Below, one piece after another: positions 3,871-5,558 of a stretch of DNA of 5,558 nucleotides. This DNA comes from Ornithinimicrobium sp. (GTDB taxonomy: Bacteria; Actinomycetota; Actinomycetes; Actinomycetales; Dermatophilaceae). Below the pieces are notes generated by a model. The model saw only the letters and a program-made list of their open reading frames with translations. It had not been told where the DNA came from and ran no database searches. The position numbers and the translations under genes were made by a program. The stretch lies in contig JASKZT010000024.1 in assembly GCA_030145965.1 (NCBI GenBank), positions 1 through 5,558 on the forward strand, in the 5' to 3' direction. Numbering within the stretch: the first letter of the stretch is position 1; every line of letters starts with the position of its first letter.

Positions 3871-5558
3871 GGGTCCACCGGATCACGGTGCGCGACCTCA
3901 AGGGCGTGCGCGAGAGCACCGTCGAGCTGCCCGAGAGCGGCGTGGTGGTCGTCGAGGGCCCCAACGAGATCGGCAAGTCCACGCTGCTCGAGGCCTTCGA
4001 CAAGCTGCTCGACCCCCGCTACAAGGCCACCTCCACGAGCAAGGAGATCAGGGGTCTGCAACCGGTGGGGCGTGACGTCGGGCCCTACGTCGAGGCGGAG
4101 CTCACCGTCGGCGGCCACCGCGTCCGCTACGCCAAGCGCTGGCTGCGCCAGCCGGTCACCACGCTGGACATCCTGGAGCCGGTGCCGGAGCAGCTGTCGG
4201 GCGAGGCGGCGCACGCCCGCGTCGAGCGCCTGCTGCACGACTCCCTCGACCGCACCCTGTGGGACGCGCTGCGTCTCAGCCAGGCCGGTGACGGGAGCGT
4301 GGCGCCGCTGGCCGACAGCGCGGTGCTCAGCGCCGCGCTCGACGCCGCCGCCGGCTCCGAGCTGCACGCCGAGGGCGGCGACCAGGTGCTCAGGATGGTC
4401 GAGCAGGAGTACCTGACCTACTACACCCGCACCGGACGGGCGACGGGGGACTACCGGCGGGCGATGGTCGCCTGGACCGAGGCGCAGGACCGCGTCGGGG
4501 AGACCCACCGGCTCCTCGAGGAGGCCGGCCGGCTGCTCGAGCGGCAGCAGGCCGCCCGCGACGAGGTCGCCGCGACGGCCGACGCCGTGACCCGCGCGCG
4601 GAGCACGCGCACGGCGGCCTCCGAGGCGCAGGCCCGGGCGGACGCCGTCGCGGAGGCCCACGCCCACGCCCGCGCCCGGCTCGGCGAGGCCACCGAGCGC
4701 ACCCGGGCGATGACCAAGGACCGCCGGCGGCGGGCCGAGCAGGTCGAGCAGGTCGAGCGGCTCGGCCAGGAGCTCGCGCTGACCGAGCGGCGCCGGGCCG
4801 AGGACCAGGCGGCGCTGGACGCCCTCGCCGCGACCCTGGAGCGGGCCGAGGTCGCGCTCGTCGACGCCGACGAGGAGCTGGAGCGGGCCGAGGCGGTCTG
4901 CGACCTGGCCCGGGCGGACGTCGACCTCCTCGCCCAGGGGGCCGAGGCCGACTCGCTCGGGCGGCTGCTCGAGCGGGTCGACGAGGCCGTCGACGGGCTC
5001 CTCGCGGCCCGGCGCCGGGTGCCGGCCCGGCCGGTCGACGAGGCCACGGTCCGGCAGGCCCACGAGCTGCAGCACCGGGTGGACGTCCTCCGCGCCCAGC
5101 ACGAGGCCGCCAGCGCGCACGTGCGGGTGGAGTCGCTCGGTGGTGCCGTCGAGCTGGCCCGGGCCACGCCGGCCGAGGGGCTCGACGTGCTCGGTCCCGG
5201 TGAGACCCACGAGGTGGCGCTGACCGAGCAGCTCGTCGTGACCGTGCCCGGCGCGGTCCGGGTCGTGCTCGAGCCGGAGGTCGGGGGACGACAGCGGCAG
5301 GAGGAGCTCGACGGCGCCCGCCGCCGCCTCGCCGCCCTCCTCGACGCCGCCGGGGCGGGCGACCTCGACGCCCTGCGGACCTCGGCCGCGGCCACCTCCG
5401 CCGCGCAGGGCGCCGTCCGCGACCTCACGCGCGAGCTGCGCTCCCTGCTCGCCGGCCGGGCCAGGACGGAGGTCGACGAGGCGCTGGCGGGCGCGGTGCC
5501 ACGGGCGCTCGCCGAGGAGGTGGCGCGGTCGCGTGAGCAGGCCGCGGCCCCCCGTGCC
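3867..5558 (+). CDS. SMC/Rad50/SbcC-YhaN-like ATPase, N-terminal 564 residues, cut by window edge
   Basis: The frame stays open for 564 codons to the right edge. Residues 1-~195 form an ABC/SMC-type ATPase head: MRVHRITVRDLKGVRE and a Walker A motif GPNEIGKST at 31-39 (Lys37). LRLSQAG (136-141, Gln139) sits where the Q-loop-like glutamine of SbcC/YhaN relatives is expected. Residues ~196-415 are rich in Ala, Glu, Arg and Leu with heptad-like spacing, a long coiled coil. Residues ~418-475 break this pattern with Gly, Pro and alternating Val (LDVLGPGETHEV, VVTVPGAVRVVLEP), a probable beta-rich insert, after which helical sequence resumes. Only one cysteine (Cys345) is present and there is no CxxC zinc hook. 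Walker B and the signature motif should lie beyond the window. ATG 3867 has GGAGG 6 nt upstream and overlaps the nuclease stop as ATGA, so the two proteins are probably translated together and form one complex acting on DNA ends. Confidence 0.88.
   Translation, partial: MRVHRITVRDLKGVRESTVELPESGVVVVEGPNEIGKSTLLEAFDKLLDPRYKATSTSKEIRGLQPVGRDVGPYVEAELTVGGHRVRYAKRWLRQPVTTLDILEPVPEQLSGEAAHARVERLLHDSLDRTLWDALRLSQAGDGSVAPLADSAVLSAALDAAAGSELHAEGGDQVLRMVEQEYLTYYTRTGRATGDYRRAMVAWTEAQDRVGETHRLLEEAGRLLERQQAARDEVAATADAVTRARSTRTAASEAQARADAVAEAHAHARARLGEATERTRAMTKDRRRRAEQVEQVERLGQELALTERRRAEDQAALDALAATLERAEVALVDADEELERAEAVCDLARADVDLLAQGAEADSLGRLLERVDEAVDGLLAARRRVPARPVDEATVRQAHELQHRVDVLRAQHEAASAHVRVESLGGAVELARATPAEGLDVLGPGETHEVALTEQLVVTVPGAVRVVLEPEVGGRQRQEELDGARRRLAALLDAAGAGDLDALRTSAAATSAAQGAVRDLTRELRSLLAGRARTEVDEALAGAVPRALAEEVARSREQAAAPRA

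Noticed and set aside
3840..5210. Large minus-strand open frame opposite the SMC-like ATPase
   Set aside because: This is an antisense shadow; the plus frame has Walker A, coiled coil and a coupled start, while the minus peptide is Gly/Leu/Val/Arg-rich with no recognisable motif.

Overview
The window is very GC-rich (roughly 73-75% by eye), with almost every third codon position G or C. Start codons are ATG or GTG, and same-strand genes are packed with 4-nt overlaps. This points to a high-GC actinobacterium. The protein flavour fits Micrococcales (Intrasporangiaceae or Ornithinimicrobium-like), but the genus is an inference from composition and family resemblance only.

Layout. (1) Positions 1-1669, minus strand: two tandem CNNM/CorC-type (HlyC/TlyC, UPF0053) membrane proteins with an ATGA overlap. 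The upstream one is complete (485 aa). The downstream one runs off the left edge with only its first ~71 residues present. (2) Positions 1657-1760: a compact divergent control region. It has two adjacent perfect inverted repeats, one of which encloses the GTG start of the CNNM gene, and a palindromic GTATAC that could serve as -10 element in both directions. (3) Positions ~1713-2521, plus strand: two tandem Fluc/CrcB fluoride channel subunits overlapping by GTGA. Their charge patterns are opposite, as expected of a fixed antiparallel heterodimer. (4) Positions 2510-2556: an 8-bp tandem repeat of about 5.9 units that contains the stop codon of the second fluoride channel gene. (5) Positions 2644-5558, plus strand: an Mre11/SbcD-like metallophosphoesterase overlapping by ATGA a long SMC/SbcC/YhaN-like ATPase. 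The ATPase runs off the right edge still open after 564 codons.

How the genes fit together. The left half is about ions: CNNM proteins are linked to Mg2+ and other divalent cations, and Fluc exports fluoride. The two sets are divergently arranged and may share a promoter region. The right half is a two-gene DNA end-processing module of the Mre11-Rad50/SbcDC/YhaON kind. In it the nuclease lacks two canonical metal-binding histidines. The ATPase shows no zinc-hook CxxC so far, but has a small beta-rich insert between coiled-coil stretches. The families are known. The points worth a second look are the asymmetric fluoride channel pair, the start-codon hairpin, the octamer repeat and the non-canonical nuclease/ATPase pair.
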